DNA of 64,000 bases from Lutraria lutraria (lineage: Eukaryota; Mollusca; Bivalvia; Venerida; Mactridae). Within the stretch, counting starts at the first letter, position 1, and each line of letters begins with the position of its first letter. Made by a program: the position numbers and the translations under genes. Below the pieces are notes generated by a model. It did not search any database. It was not told the DNA's origin and saw only the letters and a list, made by a program, of their open reading frames with translations. This document shows, piece by piece, positions 35,501 through 47,370 of the stretch. The stretch spans positions 17,677,528 to 17,741,527 of the forward strand of contig OZ026851.1 of NCBI GenBank assembly GCA_964023205.1, written 5' to 3'.

Positions 35501-37676
35501 GGCTCACACCCACAGACATGTAGGAGGTATACAAGATTGAGGCTCACACCCACAGACCTGTAGGAGGTATACAAGATAGAGGCTCACACCCACATACCTG
35601 TAGGAGGTATACAAGATTGAGGCTCACACCCACAGACCTGTAGGAGGTATACAAGATAGAGGCTCACACCCACAGACATGTAGGAGGTATACCAGATAGA
35701 GGCTCATACCTACAGACCTGTAGGAGGTATACACGATAGAGGCTCACACCCACAGACATGAAGGAGGTATACAAGATAGAGGCTCATACCCACAGACATG
35801 AAGGAGGTATACAAGATAGAGGCTCACACCTAAAGACATGTAGGAGGTATACAAGATAGAGGCTCATACCCACAGACATGAAGGAGGTATACAAGATAGA
35901 GGCTCACACCCACAGACATGTAGGAGGTATACCAGATAGAGGCTCATACCCACAGACCTGTAGGAGGTATACAAGATAGAGGCTCACACCCACAGACATG
36001 AAGGAGGTATACAAGATAGAGGCTCATACCCACAGACCTGTAGGAGGTATACAAGATAGAGGCTCACACTTACAGACATGAAGGAGGTATACAAGATTGA
36101 GGCTCACACCCACAGACCTGTAGGAGGTATCTAAGATAGAGGCTCATACCCACAGACATGAAGGAGGTATACAAGATAGAGGCTCACACCCACAGACATG
36201 AAGGAGGTATACAAGATAGAGGCTCATACCCACAGACATGAAGGAGGTATACAAGATAGAGGCTCACACCCACAGACATGAAGGAGGTATACAAGATAGA
36301 GGCTCATATCCACAGACATGAAGGAGGTATACAAGATAGAGGCTCACACCCACAGACATGAAGGAGGTATACAAGATAGAGGCTCACACCCACAGACATG
36401 AAGGAGGTATACAAGATGGAGGCTCATACCCACAGACATGAAGGAGGTATACAAGATAGAGGCTCACACCCACAGACATGTAGGAGGTATACAAGATAGA
36501 GGCTCACACCCACAGACCTGTAGGAGGTATACAAGATAGAGGCTCACACCCACAGACATGTAGGAGGTATACAAGATAGAGGCTCACACACACAGACCTG
36601 TAGGAGGTATACAAGATAGAGGCTCACACCCACAGACATGAAGGAGGTATACAAGATAGAGGCTCATACCCACAGACCTGTAGGAGGTATACAAGATAGA
36701 GGCTCATACCCACACACCTGTAGGAGGTATACAAGATAGAGGCTCATACCCACAGACATGTAGGAGGTATACAAGATTGAGGCTCACACCCACAGACATG
36801 TAGGAGGTATACAAGATTGAGGCTCACACCCACAGACCTGTAGGAGGTATACAAGATAGAGGCTCACACCCACATACCTGTAGGAGGTATACAAGATTGA
36901 GGCTCACACCCACAGACCTGTAGGAGGTATACAAGATAGAGGCTCACACCCACAGACATGTAGGAGGTATACCAGATAGAGGCTCATACCTACAGACCTG
37001 TAGGAGGTATACACGATAGAGGCTCACACCCACAGACATGAAGGAGGTATACAAGATAGAGGCTCATACCCACAGACATGAAGGAGGTATACAAGATAGA
37101 GGCTCACACCTAAAGACATGTAGGAGGTATACAAGATAGAGGCTCATACCCACAGACATGAAGGAGGTATACAAGATAGAGGCTCACACCCACAGACATG
37201 TAGGAGGTATACCAGATAGAGGCTCATACCCACAGACCTGTAGGAGGTATACAAGATAGAGGCTCACACCCACAGACATGAAGGAGGTATACAAGATAGA
37301 GGCTCATACCCACAGACCTGTAGGAGGTATACAAGATAGAGGCTCACACTTACAGACATGAAGGAGGTATACAAGATTGAGGCTCACACCCACAGACCTG
37401 TAGGAGGTATCTAAGATAGAGGCTCATACCCACAGACATGTAGGAGGTATACAAGATTGAGGCTCACACCCACAGACCTGTAGGAGGTATACAAGATAGA
37501 GGCTCATACCCATAGACATGAAGGAGGTATACCAGATAGAGGCTCATACCCACAGACCTGTAGGAGGTAAACCATATAGAGGCTCATACCCATGGACATG
37601 TATGAGGTATACAAGATAGAGGCTCATACCCACAGACATGTAGGAGGTATACAAGATAGAGGCTCACACCCATAGA
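32540..37676. repeat. 5.1-kb satellite-like array of 40-bp units, about 128 copies
   Basis: The unit is GGCTCATACCCACAGACATG followed by TAGGAGGTATACAAGATAGA. Common variants are CACACC for CATACC, ACCTG for ACATG, AAGGAGG for TAGGAGG, ATACCAG for ATACAAG and GATTGA for GATAGA. Period is strictly 40 bp for almost the whole length. Larger duplications of 1,280 and 1,160 bp are embedded in it. It has no unique spacers, so it is not a CRISPR array, and it carries no gene. Confidence 0.98.
34865..37440. repeat. 1,280-bp higher-order duplication inside the 40-bp array
   Basis: Rare markers recur exactly 1,280 bp (32 units) apart: CATATCC at 35,025/36,305, GATGGA at 35,135/36,415, CACACACCTG at 35,431/36,711, ACACGATAGA at 35,731/37,011, CTTACAGACATG at 36,069/37,349 and CTAAGATAGA at 36,131/37,411. 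I saw a single substitution between the copies I compared (35,270 versus 36,550). Confidence 0.9.
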
Positions 37677-38171
37677 ACTCTGTGAGATTCACAAAACCAA
37701 GCAATTTCAATCTTGCTCAAAACATCATGAACAGTTGATTTTGCAAACAAAAAAGGGGAAAAATATTAAATAAATAAAGGTTGATCAGTTGCTTGCCAAT
37801 ATTGTAACATTTCACAGTGAGGGCTGTGTTGACAGATAACATTCCTATGATGTGAAATAAATCATACAAGTACATACTTACATCTTGTGAACGATTTACA
37901 CTCAAATTTCAATTTTTTAATTTATATTTATTTAAAATATTAACATTTTCAATGTCTACTTATTAAACATCATGACATTATTTGTGGTATTAGATTAAAT
38001 AACAGAATAAATTGACCCAGGTGTCATAACATCTTACATTGTGACTAACCACAGTATCTGCCTATATACACTTCAGAGTTAGACCAGTATTCTATAAAAC
38101 CATCAAATTATACATCATCAAAAAATACAACCTTGTTAGCTTCATATAGAGCTAAATATCAATCAGTGTTA
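37677..38171. other. AT-rich sequence, nothing recognised
   Basis: Starts with AACTCTGTGAGATTCACAAA, which is not part of the array unit. No gene. Confidence 0.35.
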
Positions 38172-38280
38172 AACAAGAGTGCCGTGAGTGGTGCCAATGC
38201 TATTTGCACAACACAGAAGCCACAGTGATCACAATAGCTAGTCTTTCTTCAAAAACAGATGAGCTAAACTTCTGACTACA
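38172..38280 (+). mobile_element. ACAAGAGTGCCGTGAGTGG repeat, copy 2
   Basis: ACAAGAGTGCCGTGAGTGGT, GCCAATGCT and CACAGTGATCACAATAGCTA match 26,636-26,830, with a large internal deletion. Confidence 0.55.
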
Positions 38281-38289
38281 CTACCTACC

Positions 38290-38545
38290 CTACAGTGGAC
38301 ACTATACTGTGGACAGTTCACCTTAATGTTCAGTGGACACTATACTGTGGACAGTTCACCTTAATGTTCAGTGGACACTATACTGTGGACAGTTCACCTT
38401 AATGTTCAGTGGACAATTGACCTAAATATGCTGTGGGCAGTTCACCTCTCTGTACACTGGATAGTTGACCTTTCCATATGGTAGTCAGGTGACCTTACAA
38501 TATACTACATAGAGTTGACCTTACTATGGAAAGTTGATCTTACCA
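38290..38545. repeat. 38-bp tandem repeat, three near-identical units then decayed copies
   Basis: CAGTGGACACTATACTGTGG plus ACAGTTCACCTTAATGTT occurs three times from about 38,294. Further AGTTGACCTT/AGTTCACCT units to about 38,545 are increasingly divergent. Confidence 0.85.
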
Positions 38546-38952
38546 ATAACGAATATATCTTGGTCATATACCAGGATGTGCATCTTCACAACGAACTGAC
38601 AACTTATATAGATCCCAGGGAGTGGATTAAAAAAACCTTAGATGCGATATCTTGAGTCAAAAAGAAAAGTGGCTTGAGTCAGTGTGACTTCAACTACACT
38701 TAACATAATTTATTATCAATAAACCTGTTCATCACCAAACTATTGTCTTATAAAAACAATATGCAAATTTCTATCAAATTGATCTAAGTGCACATCCCAC
38801 ATTCTTATCCAATCAGGGACAAGGATTTCTTCAAATTTTGGCTTTCTTATCTTAACAGAATATAAAACCGACATTCTAACTTCTTAGTTTCAAAGAACGA
38901 CTTAGTGCACACTGCGCTTACCCAGCACTATGACAGTTGGAATGCATGTTTA
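38546..38952. other. AT-rich sequence, nothing recognised
   Basis: No gene or repeat is seen. Confidence 0.35.
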
Positions 38953-39022
38953 GGTGTTCTTTGTAATAAGAAAGCTACAGTCCATACTGCTACTTATAGC
39001 TTTCTTATTTACAAAGAACACC
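38953..39022. ncRNA. Strong hairpin, miRNA-precursor-sized, or small foldback element
   Basis: The left arm GGTGTTCTTTGTAATAAGAA plus AGCTA (38,953-38,977) pairs with the right arm TAGCTTTCTTATTTACAAAG plus AACACC (38,997-39,022). The only defect is one bulged T. The loop is 19 nt. Arm length of about 25 and total length of about 70 suit a pre-miRNA, but a foldback repeat would look the same, and I see no other copy in the window. The type label is provisional. Confidence 0.3.
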
Positions 39023-39724
39023 CAAATATGTACTCTAACCTACACTTATCTATAAGTTATAACAAATGCTAAAATATCAATATACTCACTGTTAATTCCT
39101 CCATTGTCTGATAATTTCAAAATTTAATCCAACAGAATAAATTCAAACTTCTCAAGATTGTTCATGTTATGTCATTAACAAGCATCAAGTCTTTTAATTT
39201 GTCATTCCAAATTTTTGCAAATCACCAATTTTTCATGACAAGTTTAGCGATGGCGCTAACACTTCCATATTAATCACACGTTCATGATTTTATATCCTTA
39301 TTAACAAATAAACGTAAGTTATGTAAACTTCAGTCTGGATTTAATGCACACAGTTTATTGTATATATGGCATGTCTTCAAATCATTTATTCAACTGCACC
39401 TAATTCATTACTTTCTTTATGAAGTATCTTTCATGAAAATTCTGGTAACACAATAATGTCTTATAAACACGTTTGGTACAATCCTAAAATACATAAATAA
39501 ATTTATCAACAAACGAATGATGAGGTTTGGTGTGAAAACATTCCAAATGGGTCTAAATTTTACACTAAACCCTTAATTAAAGAATGACAAAAAATATTAA
39601 CCAATCCTCAACAGAAGTGTACATTTTTTTCCTCATTTATATCACAAATTGTCATTTTTTAAACAGTAAATCATGATCAAAACTGTTTAACATCATGAAC
39701 TTAAATATTCCCATTCTCTCTCAC
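39023..39724. other. AT-rich sequence, nothing recognised
   Basis: No gene or named repeat is seen. Confidence 0.35.
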
Positions 39725-39800
39725 TGATTATTTGACTAATTTTTTCACTGATTATTTTACTAATTATCTCACTGATTATTTTACTAACTATCTCACTGAT
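39725..39800. repeat. Short tandem repeat, about 24-25 bp
   Basis: Three to four copies of CTCACTGATTATTTTACTAA-type units with small differences, directly before the ribozyme-like motif. Confidence 0.75.
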
Positions 39801-39885
39801 TATCACTGATGAAGGCTCATCAGCCGAAACCTTTGAAACATAATTAAAAATCAAAATGTATTAGTGTGATATTATTATTATTATA
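39801..39885 (+). ncRNA. Hammerhead-ribozyme-like core in a Penelope-like element remnant
   Basis: CTGATGA (39,806-39,812) is followed by a 4-bp stem GGCT-CATC-AGCC and GAAAC (39,826-39,830), which is the conserved hammerhead core order. TATCA just before the core (39,801-39,805) can pair with TGATA at 39,867-39,871 as stem I. The base at the cleavage position would then be G (39,866), which hammerheads do not tolerate, so this copy is probably inactive. Hammerhead motifs of this style are known at the ends of Penelope-like retroelements. The (TTA)n tract that follows fits a retroelement 3' end. Confidence 0.5.
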
Positions 39886-41806
39886 TATTCTTTCTCCTAA
39901 CATATGTTTTATATTTGAAATTATTCTAAAACTGTTTATGATTCAAATCTTAGCTAAACATCAAAATGGTCTTTAATCATGGTCATAATAATTTATTATT
40001 CTGACAAAAATCCATCAAATTATTATTCAATTGCTATCTTCAAATTTCTTAAACCTATAACTGGTCAATATAGTATCTAACATAAACAATTCCTCAAACA
40101 GCTCAGGGAGATTTTTTACCAAAATACACATGTAGTTACCATACACTGACAGACAGCGTCTTACACTGACAGACAGCGTCTTCCCTCAGAAAATAAGCTA
40201 TGTCCCCCCCCTAAAAAAAAAAACCAACAACATTTCCTCAATTTGCATTATGAATATTCCCCAAAATTGTCTTTTTAATGAAAATTTCCCGTATTTTACC
40301 AGTGTCCAGCCTCTTCCCCTCTTCCTTGAAAACTCCTGCAACTGGTTATTTTGTTTTATTTATAGAAATAAGTTACAAAGCAAATTAGCTCCCATAAAAA
40401 GGAAAGAGCTGCATGTATTGTAATTCTTCTTTTCAAATTTTACATTTTGTTTACATAATTATTACTTAATGAATGCATTTCTATATTACAGCTGCATTAA
40501 ATACAATAAACAGAATACTGAGGTTTACAGTAAGAGGTTTAACGGACTATTAAACGCATGTCACAAAAGGTTATAAAACATGGACATACATTTGTATTAC
40601 AAGAAAACCACTTATAAATACAAGATTCACCAATGTAGTGACATTTATATTATAATTTACACAATCATTAATTAATTAATAATCAATTAACTAAATTCCA
40701 ATTAAGTCCTTACATACATAAATCATTTCACTGTTAAACTCATGACAAACTTTATTTTTACAATAAATTATCACTAACATTCCCTTTGAATGAAATTCAT
40801 GAAAACATGAAGTATGCATGTACTATTTGTCAGGGGAATTGCTTATCACAGATTTTACAAGCTTGATTTATTCATTACTGAGTAATTTCCTTATAAAACA
40901 CAGAATCTCAAACTATAGATTTAAATTTTCATTTCTTTCCTAGCTCTTAATTATTCCAATAACAAAACACAAAATCACAAGCCACTGCTTAAAATAGTCC
41001 AATTTGACATATTTTTATATAATTCTATTATTTAATTAAAGCTATCACCTTCGCCTACATTAAGTCCTTTAAATTACACCATTTAATATAATAAACAAAA
41101 AGATATCCATGTTAAGTCACAAATCAAACACACTTTACTAACATAAGCTCAAAGCTACCAGGACACTTCATTTCTAACTTAAACGAGTTTATTTTTTCAA
41201 CCACGTTTTACCCCGATACATTTAAAAACGTAACGGTATTAAATGTAATTGACTGGTAGTACATACAGAGTACAATTTAAGGCTACTGTGGTATAATAGC
41301 CGTATCTTATACTGTAAGAAAACATTACTTTGAGAATTAAATCTTAAATGATCTTGGAGTTTATCCAATCAATCATAGATTTGTCTCGTTGTAGAAAAAT
41401 ACACTGAACTGACACCTTGACTTTAAAGCTACCGGGTCAAAGATGGACTGAAATCATTTCATAAAAAAAAGCCTTTGACAAAATTAATTGTTTAATGAAT
41501 AATATGTTGATTAAAGAAGAATGGCATTATGCTGAAATTAAATTCAGTAATGAGGATTCGGCAAAATATATGAAAACCTAACAATTTAAGGAAACCTAGC
41601 TCTTTCTAAGTACCATTCTAACCTGTTTTTCTAAATTCTGTGAACACATACCCACTTCCCCGCATGGTGTGTGATACAGTAGTTAGTATACAAATGACCT
41701 TGAATCTCTCTAACACATTCACTTAAAATGTCACAGACAAGTATGTGACTCAAACCTGTAACCTAATGAATATCAGACTCCAGCATTAATGAGCAGTCAA
41801 CCAGAT
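39886..41806. other. AT-rich sequence, one MITE-C piece, one short duplication
   Basis: ACACTGACAGACAGCGTCTT is duplicated in tandem at about 40,143-40,182. A MITE-C fragment lies at about 40,782-40,836 (CCCTTTGAATGAAATTCATG to ATTTGTCAGGGG). No gene is supported. Confidence 0.5.
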
Positions 41807-42038
41807 TCATTTCAGTGAGTTTAACGCCATTATTCAACAATATGTCAGTGATAAATGGGGGCTGGTTCTCTTTACCAGCTTCCCTAGACTGCACTCTAAC
41901 CAGTATTAACTTACCCATCCGCAAGGAGCCAGCAACTTCTCTACTTGTGGAGGAAAATCAAACATTTTGTGGAATTTTCATTGAATGGTAAGACCTGCTG
42001 GAGTACAAGTCCAGTGCACTAACCACGGCTGCAGCCCC
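41807..42038 (-). mobile_element. SINE-F copy 3 (tRNA-Thr-like anticodon loop)
   Basis: On the minus strand the head is GGGGCTGCAGCCGTGGTTAG, with a perfect 5-bp anticodon stem CTGGA/TCCAG around the loop CTTGTAC (UGU). It is followed by CTCCTTGCGGATGGGTAAG, TTAATACTGGTTAGAGTGC, TGACATATTGTTGAATAATG and the tail GCGTTAAACTCACTGAAA. The core and tail are shared with the other SINE-F copies although the heads differ. Confidence 0.7.
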
Positions 42039-42691
42039 AAACATGCTCAAAATTAGTTACAAGTACAATTTAAGTTTTTGATTCTTGAAAATTAGACCCA
42101 AAAGGTCAAATTTACTATTTCATTAGCAGGCTTTTTTTCATCTTTGAATCATTATCAGCCGAGGGTCATATTTGATTTTCAATTTTGAGAAGCCTGAACA
42201 CCAATATGTACAGTTAACCATAACACAGAGTAAAGATATGGATCATGGGTACCAAATCCACCCGAGCAATATTTTGACCACATCAAGGTAATAAATCCTC
42301 CAACTATTCATGTTTTATATACCTTATAGACCGATACAACTTTAATTTGAGTAATTTGATCTCATATTTCTGGTCAATTAAAGTATAGAATCAACATTAT
42401 TATTTACATATAAAAATCAAAACCAGAAAGAAATAAATACAATATCATACATAATTAAAGTCTCATTCATGATATTTTATTCATAATTTGTAAATTTAAC
42501 CCAATAGAGCATGAAAAATACAAAATATAGTAAATTGGTTAGCATATGAGTCACAAATACCAGCCTTCATGGTAACCCAGGCACAAGCCCAAAGTTTAGG
42601 GCTAGTAAATGTTGGCTTGTGAACTTTCTCAAAATTGGGCATTCCAGCATGTATGTGGTAAATAGTTAATTTTCAATGGCCCACTTATATT
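42039..42691. other. AT-rich sequence, nothing recognised
   Basis: No exon or repeat copy identified. Confidence 0.35.
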
Positions 42692-43021
42692 TTGGGTAAG
42701 TGCTGTAAAAAAACTTGTTCAAACACTGAAATATACATCAAACTTATAACAGAATCTGATGTTAATGGGAAATATATAATTGGTATAATCCATGGACAAA
42801 CATACAGTCCTAAAAACTGTTTCAATAAAAAGATTAAGGAAGCAGTTTACAGTATTTTACAAGCGTTTTGCCAAACAAAATCCAGGACATTTTTTTTGTC
42901 ATACTGTCTTGAACTTCAGTGCAGAATATTAAATACCAGTAAATCTGAGGATATTGTTATGGTAATAATTTTATCAGACAGTTTAACAGTTTGTCATGTA
43001 AAACATGGCATAAGATTGTAG
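42692..43021 (+). CDS. Open frame of 109 codons, doubtful
   Basis: The frame starts MGKCCKKTCSNTEIYIK, includes NGKYIIGIIHGQTYSPKN, and ends CHVKHGIRL at a TAG. It is unusually long for this AT-rich background and has a plausible residue mix, but no motif I recognise and no clear promoter or splice context. The ATG follows a GGGTAAGT-like string. Its last 30 or so bases are the first unit of the tandem repeat that follows, so the 3' end is repeat-derived. It may be an old gene fragment. Confidence 0.18.
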   Translation: MGKCCKKTCSNTEIYIKLITESDVNGKYIIGIIHGQTYSPKNCFNKKIKEAVYSILQAFCQTKSRTFFLSYCLELQCRILNTSKSEDIVMVIILSDSLTVCHVKHGIRL

Positions 43022-43310
43022 TTTGTAATGTAAAATATGACATAAGTTTGTAGTTTGCAATGTAAAACATGACAGAAGATTGTATTTTGTAATGTAAAAC
43101 ATCACATAAGATTGCAGTTTGTAATGTAAAAATGGCATAAGATCACAGTTTGTAATGTACAAATGGCATAAGATCACAGTTTGTAATGTAAATCATGGCA
43201 GTTTGTAATGTTAAAACATGGCATAAGATTGTAGTTTGTAATGAAAAACATGGCATAAGATTGTAGTTTGCAATGTAAAACATGCTTGTAGTTTGTAATG
43301 TAAAACATTA
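43000..43310. repeat. Tandem repeat, about 31-bp unit, about 10 copies
   Basis: Units of TAAAACATGGCATAAGATTG followed by TAGTTTGTAATG. Some have lost a few bases (TAAAAATGGCATAAGATCAC) and others carry CATGACATAAG. Minus-strand frames across it are artefacts. Confidence 0.9.
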
Positions 43311-43693
43311 TGTAGATTATGTAGATATTCATGTAAAACTTGATCACACATGTTTTGTTTTGGATACAGCATATATTGGAAATCTTAAAAAAGGCTTTTA
43401 TTTATTACAAAAGAACATTCTGTCAGGAAACATACTGTATGATGCTTAAATGTTTCATTCAACATTTTACAAAATCAGGCTTGCTGCACCATTGCCAATT
43501 TGGGGTGTACATACTTCAGCTTATACAAACAAGCACTGACAAGTGCATGCAATCACTATATTTTTTAATGTCAACTGAAGAATGCCAGGTGAACACAACC
43601 AAACATGTGACACACAGGATGTCAATGACAGAGATAATAAATCATTGAACTACAAACAAAGATTACATCACTTATTTTCCCCTTCAAAAGGAA
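43311..43693. other. Sequence with a 102-codon open frame, not called
   Basis: A plus-strand frame at about 43,340-43,648 has no domain and no splice or codon support; it is noted only for completeness. Confidence 0.3.
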
Positions 43694-43874
43694 TACAGTA
43701 CAACCTCTCCAGAGCAGCCCTCTCTTGAGCAACAACCTCCCTTCAACAACAGCATGATTTTTTCCCACTGCACAATTAAATATAAATTTAACCTCGGAAG
43801 AGCAACATTACCTCTCAACAACAACATAATTTTGCTACTCCCAAAGAGTGTTGCTTTGGAGAGATTGCACTGTA
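43694..43874 (+). mobile_element. MITE-B copy 4, intact ends
   Basis: TA|CAGTACAACCTCTCCAGAGC on the left and CTTTGGAGAGATTGCACTG|TA on the right, the best pair of complementary termini with a TA duplication in this family here. Confidence 0.85.
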
Positions 43875-43904
43875 CATGAAATCAAGTATTTTCTTGACCT
43901 ATTT

Positions 43905-43960
43905 TGGCATACTTCATGAACAGTTCATAAAGTATAAATAACTATTTGACAGGGGTTAAA
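43905..43960 (-). mobile_element. MITE-C fragment
   Basis: ATACTTCATGAACAGTTCAT to CTATTTGACAGGGG, starting about 30 bp after the MITE-B copy. Confidence 0.55.
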
Positions 43961-44997
43961 GATGTTACCTTCAGCAGAAATGTACACTGACACCAGGTTT
44001 GTATTCAACAACGTTTGGCACAGATCCTTGCATACGGTAGAACTGCCTGGTATATGTTACACCAAGAGTCACAGGTAATATGACTTAGCTTGAGTATATA
44101 GTCAGTGAATGCTTATATTTCTGTTGGCCGTATTTCAGTTTTTTTTACAGTAACATCCGAGCACAGACTTGTATTTAGTTACAAAGATTAGTTTCTACCG
44201 GTAACTTCTTGATACCATATACAAAAGCTTGCCAATAATGTCTTTAAAAGATAGATAACAGAAATTGTCTTTATTTGAAGTTTTTCCAACTAATTGTAAT
44301 TGACATCTTGACATAAAAACAAATAAAAACAACAACAGTTGTATAAAAAATCAATTCTTAAACAAATTTCTGAATATGGGTCAATAGGGAAAAAATCGAC
44401 TTAGTATTCAATCAAATACCTGATATAAGGGAATGACTCCTAAAAATGCTAATTTAAGCTATTTGATACATTTTTTATATAAATGTTACAAGTAAGGTAT
44501 ATCCAAGTCTGACTTTGATCACACAGTTATCATAGATTCTGATGATAGGTTACTATTGTTGTATTTTGGTTTATACAGTGTAGTCCTATTGTTACATGGA
44601 GACAGTAAGATGGTTGACTGACATGCCAATCAATGTATACATGCAATCAGTACTTAATTGATATTTAATTGATATGTTAAGTTTTTTTTTGGTATTAATT
44701 AAATGAACCATTTATGTACTTTGCAAAAAACTCATAGTTCACAATGGTACAAATAGTTTCGCTTTACAAGCAATTAAACACATTGTTAGTGCAGAATGCT
44801 GGTTTATCAGGATAAGTGTTGATTAAGTGCAAGACAAATGATTGCACATTTGGTTTTTGGACTCATTCAAATCATGATAAAAGAATTATGAATACCATTA
44901 AAAAATTGAGCTTGGAGTATCAAGCAGTAAGCTTTGTGTGTCTGTCTGTTATTTGGAGTAAAAATTCATGATAAAATGGTTAAGTTTTATGAAGGAT
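43961..44997. other. AT-rich sequence, nothing recognised
   Basis: No gene or repeat family copy. Confidence 0.35.
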
Positions 44998-45102
44998 ATG
45001 AATTCCCATGTCAAATAGTTATCGGTAGTTCATGAACTATTCATGAAGAATATGCAAGTATATGATTTAAGACAAATTCATGAATTCCTTTTGAGGGGTT
45101 TA
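44998..45102 (+). mobile_element. MITE-C copy
   Basis: CCCATGTCAAATAGTTATCG, GTTCATGAACTATTCATGAA, and AATTCATGAATTCCTTTTGA then GGGG. This full-length copy shows the palindromic centre and GGGG/CCC-type ends. Confidence 0.65.
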
Positions 45103-45289
45103 TTCCAAGTCATCTAGCTGCATGCAGGATTGTTTAAAAATTAGATAATTTCATATTTCATAAAGTTCATACATTAAATATTAAGCATACTTTTATCATA
45201 ATACTAAATCCCTATAACACAAGGTTTTGTAAGCTTCAGACAGATGAAGCCAGTGTAAATTATGTTCTGACACAGACAGCAATTGATAA

Positions 45290-45472
45290 TACAATCAAAC
45301 CTGTGTTAGCAGTCACCTCCAAATAAGGACCACCCTGTGAATAAAGACCATTCTTTGAAAACACTGTCATTAATTATTTAGAACAAAATGACCTCTGAAT
45401 AAAGGCCCCATGTCAATAAGGGCCACATTTTGTCTTTCACTAGGGTGGCCTTTGTTTACATGTATGACTGTA
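45290..45472 (-). mobile_element. MITE-A copy 5
   Basis: TACAATCAAACCTGTGTTAG at the left, CATGTATGACTGTA at the right, with AATAAAGACCATTCTTTGAA and GCCACATTTTGTCTTTC inside. Confidence 0.7.
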
Positions 45473-47370
45473 TTCCCACACTAATCAAAGATGGAGGGCA
45501 ATGATTCTGAATGTCTATAAGTCTTCAATAAAGTTGTCTCCAAGAACTTAGCCTTCACACGGGGATCAAACCTTTACCAATAAATGTAAGAGGGGATATG
45601 AACAGAACAGAACAGAACAGAACATGTCACACCTGTTTGACATTCAATAGAGACACATCCAAAATTTGCCGATTAACTATGATTACGACTTAAGAAGTTG
45701 TTTCACATCTAACGGTATTATTTCAATTGTACGAATTAATACTAATTAATACACTAGTAAGACTTATCCTAGATTATGCAGGTTTTTTTTCGACAAGTTA
45801 TAATCTTATTATACCAATCAATTTATTACAGACTTATCAATTAAGACAAACATTCATTAATTTTACTCAATCATGGATAATGTAATATGCCTCTAATCTG
45901 GATTAGGTTTCAAATAAAGTATGCCAATAAACTATTAACCTGTATTACGACTTGAGGCCTTGTTTCTCAAGGATATTTTGTGATGGTGTCACAAGAAAGA
46001 TAAATGACCTTAGAGCTCGAAGGTAAATCCCACTTGTCAGTTATTTAACATCTAACATGCATTAAAGCTAGTTCTTCACACGTTTTAAGAAATTAGTTTT
46101 TAAGAGAAGAAACCATTAAGACTGATTAAAATTTGAACTGACCAATCAGGAAAGATATAGATAATAAATATAACTGACTCCATAATTAATATGCAGTAAG
46201 CTAACAATGAATACCTAGAAAATGTTTATACAACATACTCTAGTATCAGCAAAACTCGAGATTTGAGAACTTTACATAACAACATCTGGCAAATTTAATT
46301 TCATAATCAGGGCCTTTTTTCCAAAAATTGGCAAGGGGCCAAATAGCCTTTCATTTTGGGAAATTCAAGCACAATATTTGGCATAAGTTTTAGAAGGTTA
46401 GGCAACCGAGTTAGAATAGCATCATATTTTTGGGAATTTCTTGCCTCAAATTGGGAAAAAACAGCATTTTTGCAATTGGAAATTCACTGAATTTCGGCCT
46501 CAGTTATAGAAGGAAAAAAGACCCTGGAAATCATGAATTTTTCTTGAACTATTTTTGCTTTATGAACTATTCATGAAGTATGAATAACTTAAATTTGACA
46601 GTGTTATGAAAATCAGTCCTTTTAATGTTTCATTGGAAAGTAGAAACATAGCACTGACTTGACAAACATGTATTCTGATAACAATATCAAATAAAAGCAG
46701 ACAAGACTTAACCACAATCTGCAGGAAGAACGACTATGTCTGTACACTCCCTCCTTTACCCCCTCCCACTATGAGACAACCATAATTGGTATATAATTGA
46801 TCATTAAAACCTTATAGTGTCAACATGTCATGACTAAAGCCCGAAATTTCAATAAATTGTCCCGAAAATGATATATCCTTATCTATCACCTTTGACATAT
46901 ATTCGTCAAATCCTACGATCAATTAATAATCTCATTTCGATCAGCTGAATGCAATCTAGAACCAATTAAGATAATCATATTCCTATAATACATAAGTATC
47001 ATATAAATAAAGGTGGGTGAATGATTTCGTCTGATAAATTATTGTTACTTGATATGATAACTGGAACAAAATTATAATTTTTAAACTTATTAAAAAGTCA
47101 TAAGATATCGTCTGATTACATTTCAATTTAAGGTGACATGTCGAACAGCACGGTAAGTACGCCGGACTGATAAAAACCAGTCAAAACTGTTTTATGAATT
47201 AACATATGACACATTGTCACCTTTCATGAACAATTTCAGTTTTATCTGATAATGATATCATTGGATTTAATGATTAGACCCAGCACACACACGATCTTAT
47301 TCGGTACATGTGACATTGGCTTAGACCAATGATAAAAGAAGGTGAAGCTAAAATGATTTAATATGACAAT
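45473..47370. other. AT-rich sequence with a MITE-C copy and an (AACAG)n run
   Basis: (GAACA)n lies at about 45,600-45,624. MITE-C lies at about 46,530-46,605. A GGGAAATTCAAGCACAA-type region at 46.31-46.51 kb has a few repeated TTGGGAA pieces but no definable element. Confidence 0.45.

Noticed and set aside
32540..37676. CRISPR-like regular array
   Set aside because: Units are contiguous 40-mers with no unique spacers, and the setting is a eukaryotic genome. It is a satellite or minisatellite.
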